Assembly (NCBI RefSeq): GCF_000975115.1
Contig: NZ_BBRE01000002.1
Coordinates: forward strand, 62,001 to 126,000
Direction of reading: 5' to 3'
Length of the DNA: 64,000 nt
From: Demequina oxidasica
GTDB taxonomy: Bacteria > Actinomycetota > Actinomycetes > Actinomycetales > Demequinaceae
A model generated the notes under the pieces. It saw only the letters and a list, made by a program, of their open reading frames with translations. It ran no database searches and had not been told where the DNA came from. Shown piece after piece: positions 33,281 to 41,841 of the stretch. The stretch's first letter is position 1; each line of letters starts with the position of its first letter. The position numbers and the translations under genes were made by a program.

Positions 33281-33300
33281 GTGCCGCAATGATGCGGCAC
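33281..33300 (+). promoter_or_regulatory. Leader hairpin before the giant gene
   Basis: GTGCCGCA (33281-33288) and TGCGGCAC (33293-33300) pair perfectly around ATGA. The hairpin ends six bases before the ribosome-binding site of the GTG at 33319 and contains in its loop the alternative ATG at 33289, which argues against that ATG as the start. Confidence 0.55.
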
Positions 33301-33318
33301 TCGAGAGGAAGATCTTCC

Positions 33319-36300
33319 GTGTACAAAGTCGTACAACGTCCTAGTCTCCGGTTAACATCCGGCCTTCTCAGCGGAGCACTCGTGCTCCCTCTCGCTGTAC
33401 TCGCTACAGCACCCGCACAGGCAGCGACCATTCCCGCGTCCGGCCTCGACGCTGCGGCGCTTGAGTTCGGTGCAGTGGCGCCGCTCGCCGTAGGTGAAGA
33501 GGAGTCAGAGTTCAAGGCTCTGGTCTTTTCCAAGACTGCTGGTTACACGCATACGTCGATTCCCACGGCGATTGCGGCGATCGAGCAGATGGGGGAGGAC
33601 GAGGGGTTTGAGGTGGACTCCACCGATGACGCCGGCGCCTTCACTGCCGAAAACCTCGAACAGTACGACGTTGTGGTCTGGGTATCGACCACAGGGGACG
33701 TGCTCGACGCAACTCAGCAGGAAGCGTTCGAAGGCTACATTCAGGGCGGTGGCGGTTACGCGGGAATCCACGCAGCGTCCGACACCGAGTACGACTGGCC
33801 CTGGTACGGCGACCTGGTAGGCGCTTACTTCAAGGGGCACCCTGCACAGCAGAACGCCGATGTCATCGTTGAGGACCACGCTCACCCGTCCACGGAACAC
33901 CTCCCCGAGGTTTGGACACGTTTTGATGAGTGGTATTCCTTCCAGGACAACCCCCGCAGCGACGTGCATGTGTTGGCGTCGGTGGACGAGTCCTCGTACA
34001 CCGGCGGCACGATGGGTGACGACCACCCCATCGCGTGGTGCCACAACTACGATGGTGGCCGATCCTGGTACACGGGCGGCGGGCACACCGATGCCTCGTA
34101 CAGCGATCCTGCGTTCGCGACCCATTTGCTGCAGGGTATTCGTACCGCTGCTGGCGTGGAGAAGGCGGGCTGCAACGTCACCCAGAGCGACAGCTACGAG
34201 CTCGTCACGCTGGACGGCGACACCGGAAACCCGATGTCCCTCAACGTGGCCGACGACGGCACGGTCTTCTACCTCGAGCGCAGGGGCACGGTGCGTCGCA
34301 TTGACGCAGACACTCAGCAGCGTACTGACGCACTGGCACTCTCCGTGGCGCTGAGCGGTGAGGACGGCTTGCTCGGCATGGTCCTCGACCCCGAGTTCGA
34401 GACCAACAACTGGGCGTATATCTACTACGCGCCGTTGACGCCAACGGCGGAGGATGGGCCTCACAACCGCATCTCGCGGTTCACCTATGATCCCGCAACG
34501 GGGACCTTCGATGCGGAGTCGGAGATCGCCATGCTGAAGATCACGACTCAGCGTGACGAGTGCTGCCACGCTGGTGGAGACATGGTCTTCGACCTCGACG
34601 GAAACCTCATTCTCGCCACGGGGGACAACACCAACCCCTTTAGCTCGAGCGGCTATGCGCCGATCGACGAGCGGGCCGGACGTTCCGCCTGGGACGCGCA
34701 GGGTACCTCAGGTAACACCAACGACCTGCGTGGAAAGATCGTTCGCATCACCCCGCAGGCGGACGGTTCGTACACGATCCCCGCAGGCAACCTGTTCGAC
34801 GAGAGCGATGACGCAGACGACAAGACGCGGCCCGAGGTGTACGCCATGGGCTTCCGCAATCCATTCCGTATTGGATTGGACCCGTACTCAGGTAGCGTGC
34901 TCGTGGCCGACTATGGCCCCGACGCCGGGAACCGCAATGCAAACCGCGGCCCGGCAGCTACCACCGAGTGGAACATCGTGTCCGAGGCTGGCAACTACGG
35001 CTGGCCCTTCTGCACTGGGATTACCTGCTACAACGACTTTAACTTTGAGAATAATCAGTCGGGCGCGGTGTTCAACCCTGCGGCCATCACCAACGACAGC
35101 CCCAACAACACTGGGTTGACGACTCTTCCCCCGGTCATCACTCCCGAGTACTACGGCGAGAAGAACCGCAGCGATAACCCGTGGCCCCAGGTAGGCAACG
35201 GCTCCGGCTACACCGGCGCACCCATGGGCGGTCCCGTGTACCAGTATGACGAGGAGCTCGATGTCGACACCAAGTTCCCCGAGTACTGGGACGGTAAGGC
35301 GTTCTTTGGTGACTGGAACACCGGCGAGGCGTTCTCGATCCAGATGAACCGTGAAGGCGCGCAGCCTGGAACCGAGATCATGAAGATGGTTCCGATGCTG
35401 CCAGGTGTCATCGGCGACGAGTCTGGCTTCAACAGGGTCATGGACGCGGAGTGGGGTCCCGACGGCTCGCTCTACGTGATCGACTGGGGCTCCGGCTTCG
35501 GTGGTAACAACGGCAACTCAGGTGTCTTCCGCATCGACTACGTCGAGGGAAACCCGTCACCGATTGCTCGCGCAGCCGCTGACGTCACGCACACCGCAGA
35601 CGAGTCGCTCGAGGTCAATTTCTCCTCGGAGGGTACGCGTCACCCCGCAGCGCTTCCGCTCGATTTTGAGTGGGACTTCGGTGATGGATCCGCAACCTCG
35701 AGTGAACTGAACCCGACTCACACCTACAACGGTGTGGGCGAGTACACCGCTCAGCTGACGGTGACCGACCCCGATGGCCGTTTTGCCATCGCGACCGTGA
35801 ACCTAGTGGTTGGCAACGCGCTCCCCACAGTGAGCATCGTCTTCCCCGAACAGGGTGGATTCTTCTCCTGGGGTGACGAGGTCTCCTACAAGGTAATCGT
35901 GGACGACCCCGACGCCTCCGGAGCAATCGACTGTGCAAATGTGCAGGTGCTTCCGGCGCTGGGTCACGACTCGCACCAGCACCCGATGAGCGAGCTCAAT
36001 GGTTGCGAGGGCAAGATTCCCACGCAGCGTGACAGCGGACACGGTCTGACGGCCAACATTTTCTGGGTCGTGGACGTGCGCTACACGGATGACGGCGGCG
36101 CCGCCGACGTCCCGCTGACGGCATACGGCACCAACGTTCTCAACTCGAAGCACTTCGAAGCCGAGTACTTCGACGAGACTGGCGGAGACTCTGAGGGCGT
36201 GCGCACCGAGAACACTGGCGACGAGGGCGGCGGACTGAACCTGTCGTACGTCGGCGCCGGCGACTGGTGGTCATACGAGCCCGTTAACTTCAAGGGCATC

Positions 36301-39300
36301 ACCGGCATCGAGATGCGTGGAGCATCGCCGAACAAGCCGGGAACCATTACGATGCGCTGGAATGCGCCCGATGGCGACGTTCTAGGGACCTTCAACTACA
36401 CCAACACCGGTGGATGGCAGAAGTACCAGGACTTCGGCACCGAGCTGACTGACCTGCCGACCGAAACCGGAACGCTCTACTTCGTCAACTCCGGCGGAGA
36501 GGTCAACATCAACTACTTCGAATGGACCGGGGTAGGTGTCGACAGCAATCAGCTGCCCGTCATCGACCTGGACGTTCCAGTCGTGTCCGGTGACGCGCCG
36601 CTGACGGTGGATGCCACCGCGACGGCAACTGACCCCGAAGGTACCGACGTCACGCTGACGTGGAACCAGGGCACTGGCGCAGGGTTCGTTGCAGGAGATG
36701 CCACCGAGCAGTTCGTGTACGACACCCCCGGCCAGTACCTGCTCCAGGTGCGTGCCACCGACGAGGAAGGCGCATACGGTGAGGAAGAGGTCACGATCAA
36801 CGTGGACCAGGCAGGCGGAAACACGGGCACGCACATGTGCTTCAGTGGCCGCTCGGATGACTTCCTCGGCGAAAACCTTGATACCGAGCGGTGGGACGGC
36901 ATCGTGCGCCCCACGCAGGACGCCCGCATCGAGGACGGCAGCCTGATCATTCCGGCAACCAAGACCGACCTCTACAAGACCGCGAATAACGTCGAGAACA
37001 TCGTCTTGCAGGATCTTCCTGCTGGAGCATGGACCGCCACCACAAAGGTGACGTTCCCCGCCAGGAGCAAGTACCAGCAGGCGGGTCTCGTGATCTACGG
37101 TGATGACGACAACTACGCCAAGATGGTGCTGCAGGCACGCCAGACAGACTCGGCTGCCGACCGCATCTTCCAGTTCGTGAGGGAAGAGGCAGGTGCCCCT
37201 AACGAGGTCACTGCGTCTAACTCTGCGAACCTAGGTGCGGAGTTCCCTGACACGTACTACGTACGGTTTACAAGCGACGGGACCAGCCTTAACGCGTGGT
37301 ACTCGGCGGACGGCGTGGACTTCACGATGATGTCCGAGACCAAGCTGCTTGCGGGTATGGACAACCCCCGCATCGGCGTGGCCGCTTGGGCCAACTCTGC
37401 GGCTCCCGCCACCCTGGTGGAAGCCGAGTTCGACTGGTTCCACATCACTCCCGATGACACCGCATCCGCGGTGGGGGGCCCGGATGACGAGTTCGATGGC
37501 TCTGCCCTCAACAAGTGCATCTGGACTGTTGTGAACGAGGACACCGACGGCTACCGAGTGGCCGACGGTGAACTGCAGATCGACACCACCCCGTTCGACA
37601 TCTACGAGGCCGCAGCGGGCGACGTGACCAACTTCGTCGTCCAGGACGTCGAGGGTGACGAGTGGGTAGTCGAGACCAAGGTCGATGCCTCAGGGCTCGA
37701 CCGTCGTTACCAGCAGGGAGGCCTGATTGTCCGTGCAGATGACGACAACTACGTGAAGTTGGACATCCTGGCCACCAACACTGCTGGTTCCACTCTCAAC
37801 CGCAACATCGAGATGCGCAGCGAAATTGGCGGTGCGGTGCAACAGCCGCAGCCCACTGTCAACGGTTTCGTTGGCGACATCGTTTCGCTTCGCCTCGAGC
37901 GAAGCGGCAACGACTTCACTGGCTACTACAGCGTCGACGGCGAAACGTGGACTCAGGTTGGGTCCGCCGCAATCACGAACGCGGCGGCAGCTGCGGGCGA
38001 GGTCGGCCTGTACGCCCTGGGCAACCCCGCTCAGGGATCGCAGGTCAACACCGCACACTTCGATTACTTCCGGGTGATTGAGGACATTGTGGTTGAGCCT
38101 CTCGAGGTCACTGCGACTGTGAGCCCCGAGAACGCTTCGGGTGCTAATGGTTGGTACAACGGTGAGGTCACGGTGGAGATTGATGTCACCGGTGGTGGCG
38201 AGAGCAGCGTCTACCGTGAGTTCCTGTTCGAGGGTGAGCACGTGTGGGCGGAGTACACCGCGCCCATCGTGGTGAGCGAGGACGGTGAGCACACCATCTA
38301 CTTCAAGGCGTCGAGCCCTGAGGCGGATGAGGTTGAGGGTGAGGTGTCGTTCAAGATCGACGCCACCAAGCCTTCGGTGACCGGTGCTGTTGCTGACCTG
38401 GAAGCTGATCCTCGCTTGTTTGAGGTGACGGCTACCGACGCTGGCAGTGGCGTGGAACTGACCGAGTACCGGATCGATGCTGGAGCATGGACTGAGTACA
38501 CCGAGGGCATTGAGCTCACGGATGCTGCGCAGACCATCGAGTTCCGTGCGACGGACGCGGCGGGCAATCCCTCCGCAGTCGGTAGTACGGCAGTGCCAGC
38601 AGTGGAGGTTGAGGTCGAGGACCCCGCTCCGTCGCTGACTAAGGTTGCGCCTACGTCAGGCACGACCGCTGGTGGAACCACGGTGACCTTGACGGGCACC
38701 GACTTCACCGGGGCAACCTCAGTCAAGTTCGATGGGAAGGCGGGCAGCTCACTGTCCGTCGTGTCCTCGACCAAGATCACGGTCAAGACGCCGGCCCACG
38801 CGGCTGGAACAGTCAACGTGGTCGTCACCACTCCGGCCGGCTCTTCTTCGGCCAAGTCCTTCACCTACGTAGCTCCGGCGGCGCCCAAGACGTTTGCTGA
38901 CGTCACCGCTTCGACGAAGTTCTACAAGGAGATCATGTGGCTCGCCAACGAAGGCGTCTCGACGGGATGGGACACTCCTGCAGGTAAGGAGTATCGCCCC
39001 CTCTTGAGCGTCGAACGCAACGCGATGGTGGCGTTCATGTACCGCTATGCAGGTTCGCCTGCGGTGACTCTGCCTGCGAAGTCTCCCTTCGCCGACATCA
39101 CTCCAACCACAAAGTTCTACAAGGAGATGGTGTGGGCCTCTCAGGAGGGAATCTCCACGGGGTGGCTCGAAAAGAACGGAACCAAAACGTTCCGTCCCTA
39201 CGAAGCAATCACTCGCAATGCAATGGCGGCGTTCCTCTACCGCATGGCAGACAAGCCTGCGCATACCAGCCCTGCGTTGTCGCCTTTCGTGGACATGACT

Positions 39301-39459
39301 CCTACCAGCAAGTTCTACAAGGAGATCACGTGGTTGGCTAGCACCGGCGTCAGCACTGGATGGGGCGTCAGTGGGGGTAAGGAGTTCCGACCGGAGAGCC
39401 TTACCAACCGTGACGCAATGGCGGCGTTCCTCTACCGCTTCGATAATCTAGACAACTAG
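33319..39459 (+). CDS. Giant secreted ThuA / PQQ-type sugar dehydrogenase / CBM6 / SLH surface protein
   Basis: A 2046-residue secreted protein. Order: signal peptide (about 1-36, ending APAQA), ThuA-like domain (about 64-280, ALVFSKTAGYTHTSI...GGGHTDASY), GSDH-type six-bladed propeller (about 289-742, with CCHAGGDMVFD and MGFRNPFRIGLD, consistent with a PQQ/Ca site), PKD (743-830), an Ig-like segment, CBM6 (about 945-1070, FEAEYFDET...GDWWSYEPV), a second PKD-like domain, two DUF1349/concanavalin-like domains (about 1174-1587), a bacterial Ig/OmpL47-like region, an IPT/TIG domain (about 1770-1850) and three SLH-type repeats to the end. SLH repeats bind secondary cell-wall polymers, so it is probably displayed on the surface, oxidising sugars while bound to polysaccharide. 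GTG 33319 follows GAGGAAG; the upstream ATG 33289 is possible. Confidence 0.85.
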   Translation: MYKVVQRPSLRLTSGLLSGALVLPLAVLATAPAQAATIPASGLDAAALEFGAVAPLAVGEEESEFKALVFSKTAGYTHTSIPTAIAAIEQMGEDEGFEVDSTDDAGAFTAENLEQYDVVVWVSTTGDVLDATQQEAFEGYIQGGGGYAGIHAASDTEYDWPWYGDLVGAYFKGHPAQQNADVIVEDHAHPSTEHLPEVWTRFDEWYSFQDNPRSDVHVLASVDESSYTGGTMGDDHPIAWCHNYDGGRSWYTGGGHTDASYSDPAFATHLLQGIRTAAGVEKAGCNVTQSDSYELVTLDGDTGNPMSLNVADDGTVFYLERRGTVRRIDADTQQRTDALALSVALSGEDGLLGMVLDPEFETNNWAYIYYAPLTPTAEDGPHNRISRFTYDPATGTFDAESEIAMLKITTQRDECCHAGGDMVFDLDGNLILATGDNTNPFSSSGYAPIDERAGRSAWDAQGTSGNTNDLRGKIVRITPQADGSYTIPAGNLFDESDDADDKTRPEVYAMGFRNPFRIGLDPYSGSVLVADYGPDAGNRNANRGPAATTEWNIVSEAGNYGWPFCTGITCYNDFNFENNQSGAVFNPAAITNDSPNNTGLTTLPPVITPEYYGEKNRSDNPWPQVGNGSGYTGAPMGGPVYQYDEELDVDTKFPEYWDGKAFFGDWNTGEAFSIQMNREGAQPGTEIMKMVPMLPGVIGDESGFNRVMDAEWGPDGSLYVIDWGSGFGGNNGNSGVFRIDYVEGNPSPIARAAADVTHTADESLEVNFSSEGTRHPAALPLDFEWDFGDGSATSSELNPTHTYNGVGEYTAQLTVTDPDGRFAIATVNLVVGNALPTVSIVFPEQGGFFSWGDEVSYKVIVDDPDASGAIDCANVQVLPALGHDSHQHPMSELNGCEGKIPTQRDSGHGLTANIFWVVDVRYTDDGGAADVPLTAYGTNVLNSKHFEAEYFDETGGDSEGVRTENTGDEGGGLNLSYVGAGDWWSYEPVNFKGITGIEMRGASPNKPGTITMRWNAPDGDVLGTFNYTNTGGWQKYQDFGTELTDLPTETGTLYFVNSGGEVNINYFEWTGVGVDSNQLPVIDLDVPVVSGDAPLTVDATATATDPEGTDVTLTWNQGTGAGFVAGDATEQFVYDTPGQYLLQVRATDEEGAYGEEEVTINVDQAGGNTGTHMCFSGRSDDFLGENLDTERWDGIVRPTQDARIEDGSLIIPATKTDLYKTANNVENIVLQDLPAGAWTATTKVTFPARSKYQQAGLVIYGDDDNYAKMVLQARQTDSAADRIFQFVREEAGAPNEVTASNSANLGAEFPDTYYVRFTSDGTSLNAWYSADGVDFTMMSETKLLAGMDNPRIGVAAWANSAAPATLVEAEFDWFHITPDDTASAVGGPDDEFDGSALNKCIWTVVNEDTDGYRVADGELQIDTTPFDIYEAAAGDVTNFVVQDVEGDEWVVETKVDASGLDRRYQQGGLIVRADDDNYVKLDILATNTAGSTLNRNIEMRSEIGGAVQQPQPTVNGFVGDIVSLRLERSGNDFTGYYSVDGETWTQVGSAAITNAAAAAGEVGLYALGNPAQGSQVNTAHFDYFRVIEDIVVEPLEVTATVSPENASGANGWYNGEVTVEIDVTGGGESSVYREFLFEGEHVWAEYTAPIVVSEDGEHTIYFKASSPEADEVEGEVSFKIDATKPSVTGAVADLEADPRLFEVTATDAGSGVELTEYRIDAGAWTEYTEGIELTDAAQTIEFRATDAAGNPSAVGSTAVPAVEVEVEDPAPSLTKVAPTSGTTAGGTTVTLTGTDFTGATSVKFDGKAGSSLSVVSSTKITVKTPAHAAGTVNVVVTTPAGSSSAKSFTYVAPAAPKTFADVTASTKFYKEIMWLANEGVSTGWDTPAGKEYRPLLSVERNAMVAFMYRYAGSPAVTLPAKSPFADITPTTKFYKEMVWASQEGISTGWLEKNGTKTFRPYEAITRNAMAAFLYRMADKPAHTSPALSPFVDMTPTSKFYKEITWLASTGVSTGWGVSGGKEFRPESLTNRDAMAAFLYRFDNLDN

Positions 39460-39466
39460 TCGGACA

Positions 39467-39509
39467 TTCGAGGGGCCTCGACATCTTGACGGTGTCGGGG
39501 CCCCTCGAA
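39467..39509 (+). terminator. Hairpin terminator of the giant gene
   Basis: TTCGAGGGG (39467-39475) pairs with CCCCTCGAA (39501-39509), with a further inner CGACA/TGTCG stem. No T-run follows. Confidence 0.75.
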
Positions 39510-39556
39510 CACTCTCTCGCTCAGCAACGAGGTAGCAGCTTAAGAAAGGCAGCAGC

Positions 39557-40219
39557 ATGACGCTTTCTCTATTACCAAGCGGTAGCCAAATGCGCTACCG
39601 CCGCATCGTGACGGACACTGGACATGCCAGTGCCGTCGGCACCCGTCGGATCCGTCCCGTTGTGTCGGCGCTGTTTGTCATGGTGATGGCCCTGACAGGT
39701 GGGTTGCTGTCGGCCACCAGTGCCGCAGCTCACGGCGGGCCATATGAGTTGGAGATCACTAGCGATGCCGCGGGGGGAATCGCGGTGTCCGCAACGTACG
39801 TCGAGGACGGTCACGTTGTGAGCGAGATCATGGATCCGGTTGCTGAGGCCACGTCTAGCGACGGTAGGAACGCTGGGCCCGTCGAGTTGATCTCGTCCTC
39901 TGAGGGCGTGGGCCGTTGGGTGTCGGAGGAACCATTCCTTGAGGACGGTGACTGGACAGTGACCGTGACCACGACGCTTCCCGAGGAGGCCTCGGCCACC
40001 GTTGAATTCACCGTTGCCCCCCTGGACGCGCCAGTAGAGCCGGCGCCGATCATGACCGAAGGTGAGACTGTCGGTGATTCGACGACGGATACCGAGTCCG
40101 CAGGGGAGGAATCGTCCTCCGTTTCAGGCTGGCTAGTTGTCGGGATAGTCGCCGGACTGATCGTGGTCGCGGGAGTCGTCGTGGCCCTGGTCAAGCGACG
40201 TAGCAGGAACGGCTCTTAA
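39557..40219 (+). CDS. Membrane-anchored exported protein with probable N-terminal histidine (CopC/FixH-like)
   Basis: A 220-residue protein. A long basic N-terminus and hydrophobic core end in SAAAHGG, so cleavage after Ala58 would leave His59 as the first residue. About 105 residues of beta-rich exported domain follow (YELEITSDAAGGIAVSATYVEDGH...WTVTVTTTLPEEASATVEFTV), then a Pro/Glu/Ser/Thr tether, a transmembrane helix (WLVVGIVAGLIVVAGVVVALV) and a KRRSR stop-transfer tail. A leading histidine is typical of copper proteins such as CopC and AA10 oxygenases, but the rest matches neither clearly; a YtkA/FixH-like Ig domain is the alternative. An in-frame ATG at 39590 would give a more usual signal-peptide length. 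Possible link to the upstream sugar dehydrogenase is positional only. Confidence 0.6.
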   Translation: MTLSLLPSGSQMRYRRIVTDTGHASAVGTRRIRPVVSALFVMVMALTGGLLSATSAAAHGGPYELEITSDAAGGIAVSATYVEDGHVVSEIMDPVAEATSSDGRNAGPVELISSSEGVGRWVSEEPFLEDGDWTVTVTTTLPEEASATVEFTVAPLDAPVEPAPIMTEGETVGDSTTDTESAGEESSSVSGWLVVGIVAGLIVVAGVVVALVKRRSRNGS

Positions 40220-41841
40220 GCCCTGGCGTTCGGTTCGATGCGGACGATCCAGGTCGCAACGGTACCGGGATTCGCCGCTCCCGGGTCGCGAGGTACTAGT
40301 GAGAATGTGCCATTGCGTCGGATTGCGCGGTTCGCAAGGTTTGATGTTCCCGAGTGACGAATGGTTGCGCCCTGAGTGCCCCGCCCATCGTCGCCAACTT
40401 GGATCTCAAGGCGGTCCTCGCGGATCTTGACGTCGACCCATGCGGCGCTGGCGTTCGCGTGTCGTGCCACGTTGGACAGCAGTTCACGCATGACAGCCAC
40501 AGCATCGTCCGCGAGCGACCGGTCAACTTCACTGGCCGCCGCCACCTCGTCCCAAGAAGCGTCGACGCGGGGCGCGAATCCCAGCGTCTCGCGCGCGAGC
40601 GTGATCTCGCGCTCGAGGCGAGTCGTTAACGTCTCCTCGCCGCGCCCGCCAGCCAGCGAGCTCATGACGCCGCGTACTTCAAATTGTGCCCGGCGCACGT
40701 GCTCCAACGTGGAGTTGAGGCGCTTGGCTGCAGCGTCATCGACGTCAGCCGCAATTCCCTCGAGCTGAATCGACGTCGCGAAAAGTTCTTGCGAGACAAA
40801 GTCGTGGAGGTCGTCTGCGATGCGTTGACGCTCGTCACTTAACCCCGCGACATGCTTCAGGTGGGTGATTTCCGCGAGCCCCAGTGCGACGGCGGCGTCG
40901 GTGGCAAAACGTTGCGCCGTGTCTAGCTCTGACGCAACGAACTCCTCGTTACCCCGCTCGCGCCACAACATCAGCAATCCTACTGTCGCGCCTCCCGCGC
41001 GCAGGGGCGCATACATCGCCGGGCCGAAGTCACGAATCGCCGCCAGCACATGGGTGCCTGGAGGGATTGATGAGACCAGCCCGACTCCGCTGTGGACTGC
41101 TTGCATCGCGGGACCGTTCTCGGGCAGGCTGAGTCCTAACAGTGCATGCGCGCGGGGACCGCCGGTAAACTCCAACACCCATTGGCCGGCGACCCCCGGC
41201 AATGCCAGCGCCGAGTGGGTGGCACGAGCGAGGGAGGATGCCGAGTCGAGGAGCATCGTGAAGATTGACTCGTCCTCGGGGTCCGACAGCAGCGACGTCA
41301 CGATGGAGTTCGATGCCTCGAGCCACGCCTGGCGTTCCACTGTCTGACGGTAGAGCGCCGCGTTGTCGATAGCTACCGATGCTGCCGCAGCCAGGGCGAG
41401 GACGATGCGCCCGTCCGCCGCGTCAAAGCCGCCGTCTTTGTTTGCGAGGTACAGGTATCCAAAGGTTGTGTCGCGCACACGCAAACGTGTGCCCAAAAAC
41501 GCTCCGAGTGGAGGATGTCCCGTGGGAAGTCCGAGAAAAGCGGGGTGTGTTGTAATTTCTTCGATGACGAGGACATCGTCTTGCGGGATCTCGTGAAGCA
41601 CGCCGATTCCGCTCGGAGCGCGACCGATGGCGTCCCACACGGAGTTATCCATGCCGACGTACTGAAACCCGATGCTGAGGTCATGGGCGTCGAGCTGATT
41701 GATGGCCGCGTATTGGGCGCCGGTCAGTTTCACGGAAACGTCGAGCATTTCCGCCAGGACTTCCGCGAGGTCGTGCTTAGCGTTTAGCCCCACGATGGCG
41801 TGAGTCAGCGCGTCGAGGGAGGTGCTGTTGACGTCATTCAT
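40216..41841 (-). CDS. DevS/DosT-like GAF-domain sensor histidine kinase
   Basis: A 541-residue soluble kinase. GAF-A (about residues 15-160) contains GHPPLGAFLGTRLRVRDTTFGYLYLANK; His109 aligns by eye with the HPP histidine near the heme ligand of mycobacterial DevS. GAF-B (about 180-325) follows. The HisKA_3 box is RQRIADDLHDFVSQELFATSIQLEG with phospho-acceptor H346, and the C-terminal HATPase has ELLSNVARHANASAAWV and GDDGRG. It would sense oxygen, NO or redox state and phosphorylate a NarL-type regulator; the DevR-like protein at 32239 is the obvious candidate. Start ATG 41841 overlaps the cydC stop by eight bases (ATGAATGA), so it is translated with cydABDC; a TTG at 41850 is less likely. 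Confidence 0.87.
   Translation of the reverse strand: MNDVNSTSLDALTHAIVGLNAKHDLAEVLAEMLDVSVKLTGAQYAAINQLDAHDLSIGFQYVGMDNSVWDAIGRAPSGIGVLHEIPQDDVLVIEEITTHPAFLGLPTGHPPLGAFLGTRLRVRDTTFGYLYLANKDGGFDAADGRIVLALAAAASVAIDNAALYRQTVERQAWLEASNSIVTSLLSDPEDESIFTMLLDSASSLARATHSALALPGVAGQWVLEFTGGPRAHALLGLSLPENGPAMQAVHSGVGLVSSIPPGTHVLAAIRDFGPAMYAPLRAGGATVGLLMLWRERGNEEFVASELDTAQRFATDAAVALGLAEITHLKHVAGLSDERQRIADDLHDFVSQELFATSIQLEGIAADVDDAAAKRLNSTLEHVRRAQFEVRGVMSSLAGGRGEETLTTRLEREITLARETLGFAPRVDASWDEVAAASEVDRSLADDAVAVMRELLSNVARHANASAAWVDVKIREDRLEIQVGDDGRGTQGATIRHSGTSNLANRAIRRNGTFSLVPRDPGAANPGTVATWIVRIEPNARA

Larger units (their letters stand above)
32857..33288. other. 432-bp intergenic region, AT-richer than its surroundings
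   Basis: No gene is supported here. The left part (to about 33000) is ordinary high-GC sequence without a clear terminator. From about 33040 to 33235 the DNA is noticeably richer in A and T, unlike most intergenic DNA in the window, and ends in the strong promoter and inverted repeat described separately. Short reverse-strand frames in it look spurious. Confidence 0.6.

Noticed and set aside
38885..39455. The three C-terminal repeats of the giant protein as FIVAR or Ig repeats
   Set aside because: Each repeat has the F-x-D-V/I/M...FYKE...W...EGxSTGW...RPxxxxxRxxMxAFxYR pattern of SLH-type repeats, so the surface-anchoring call is preferred.
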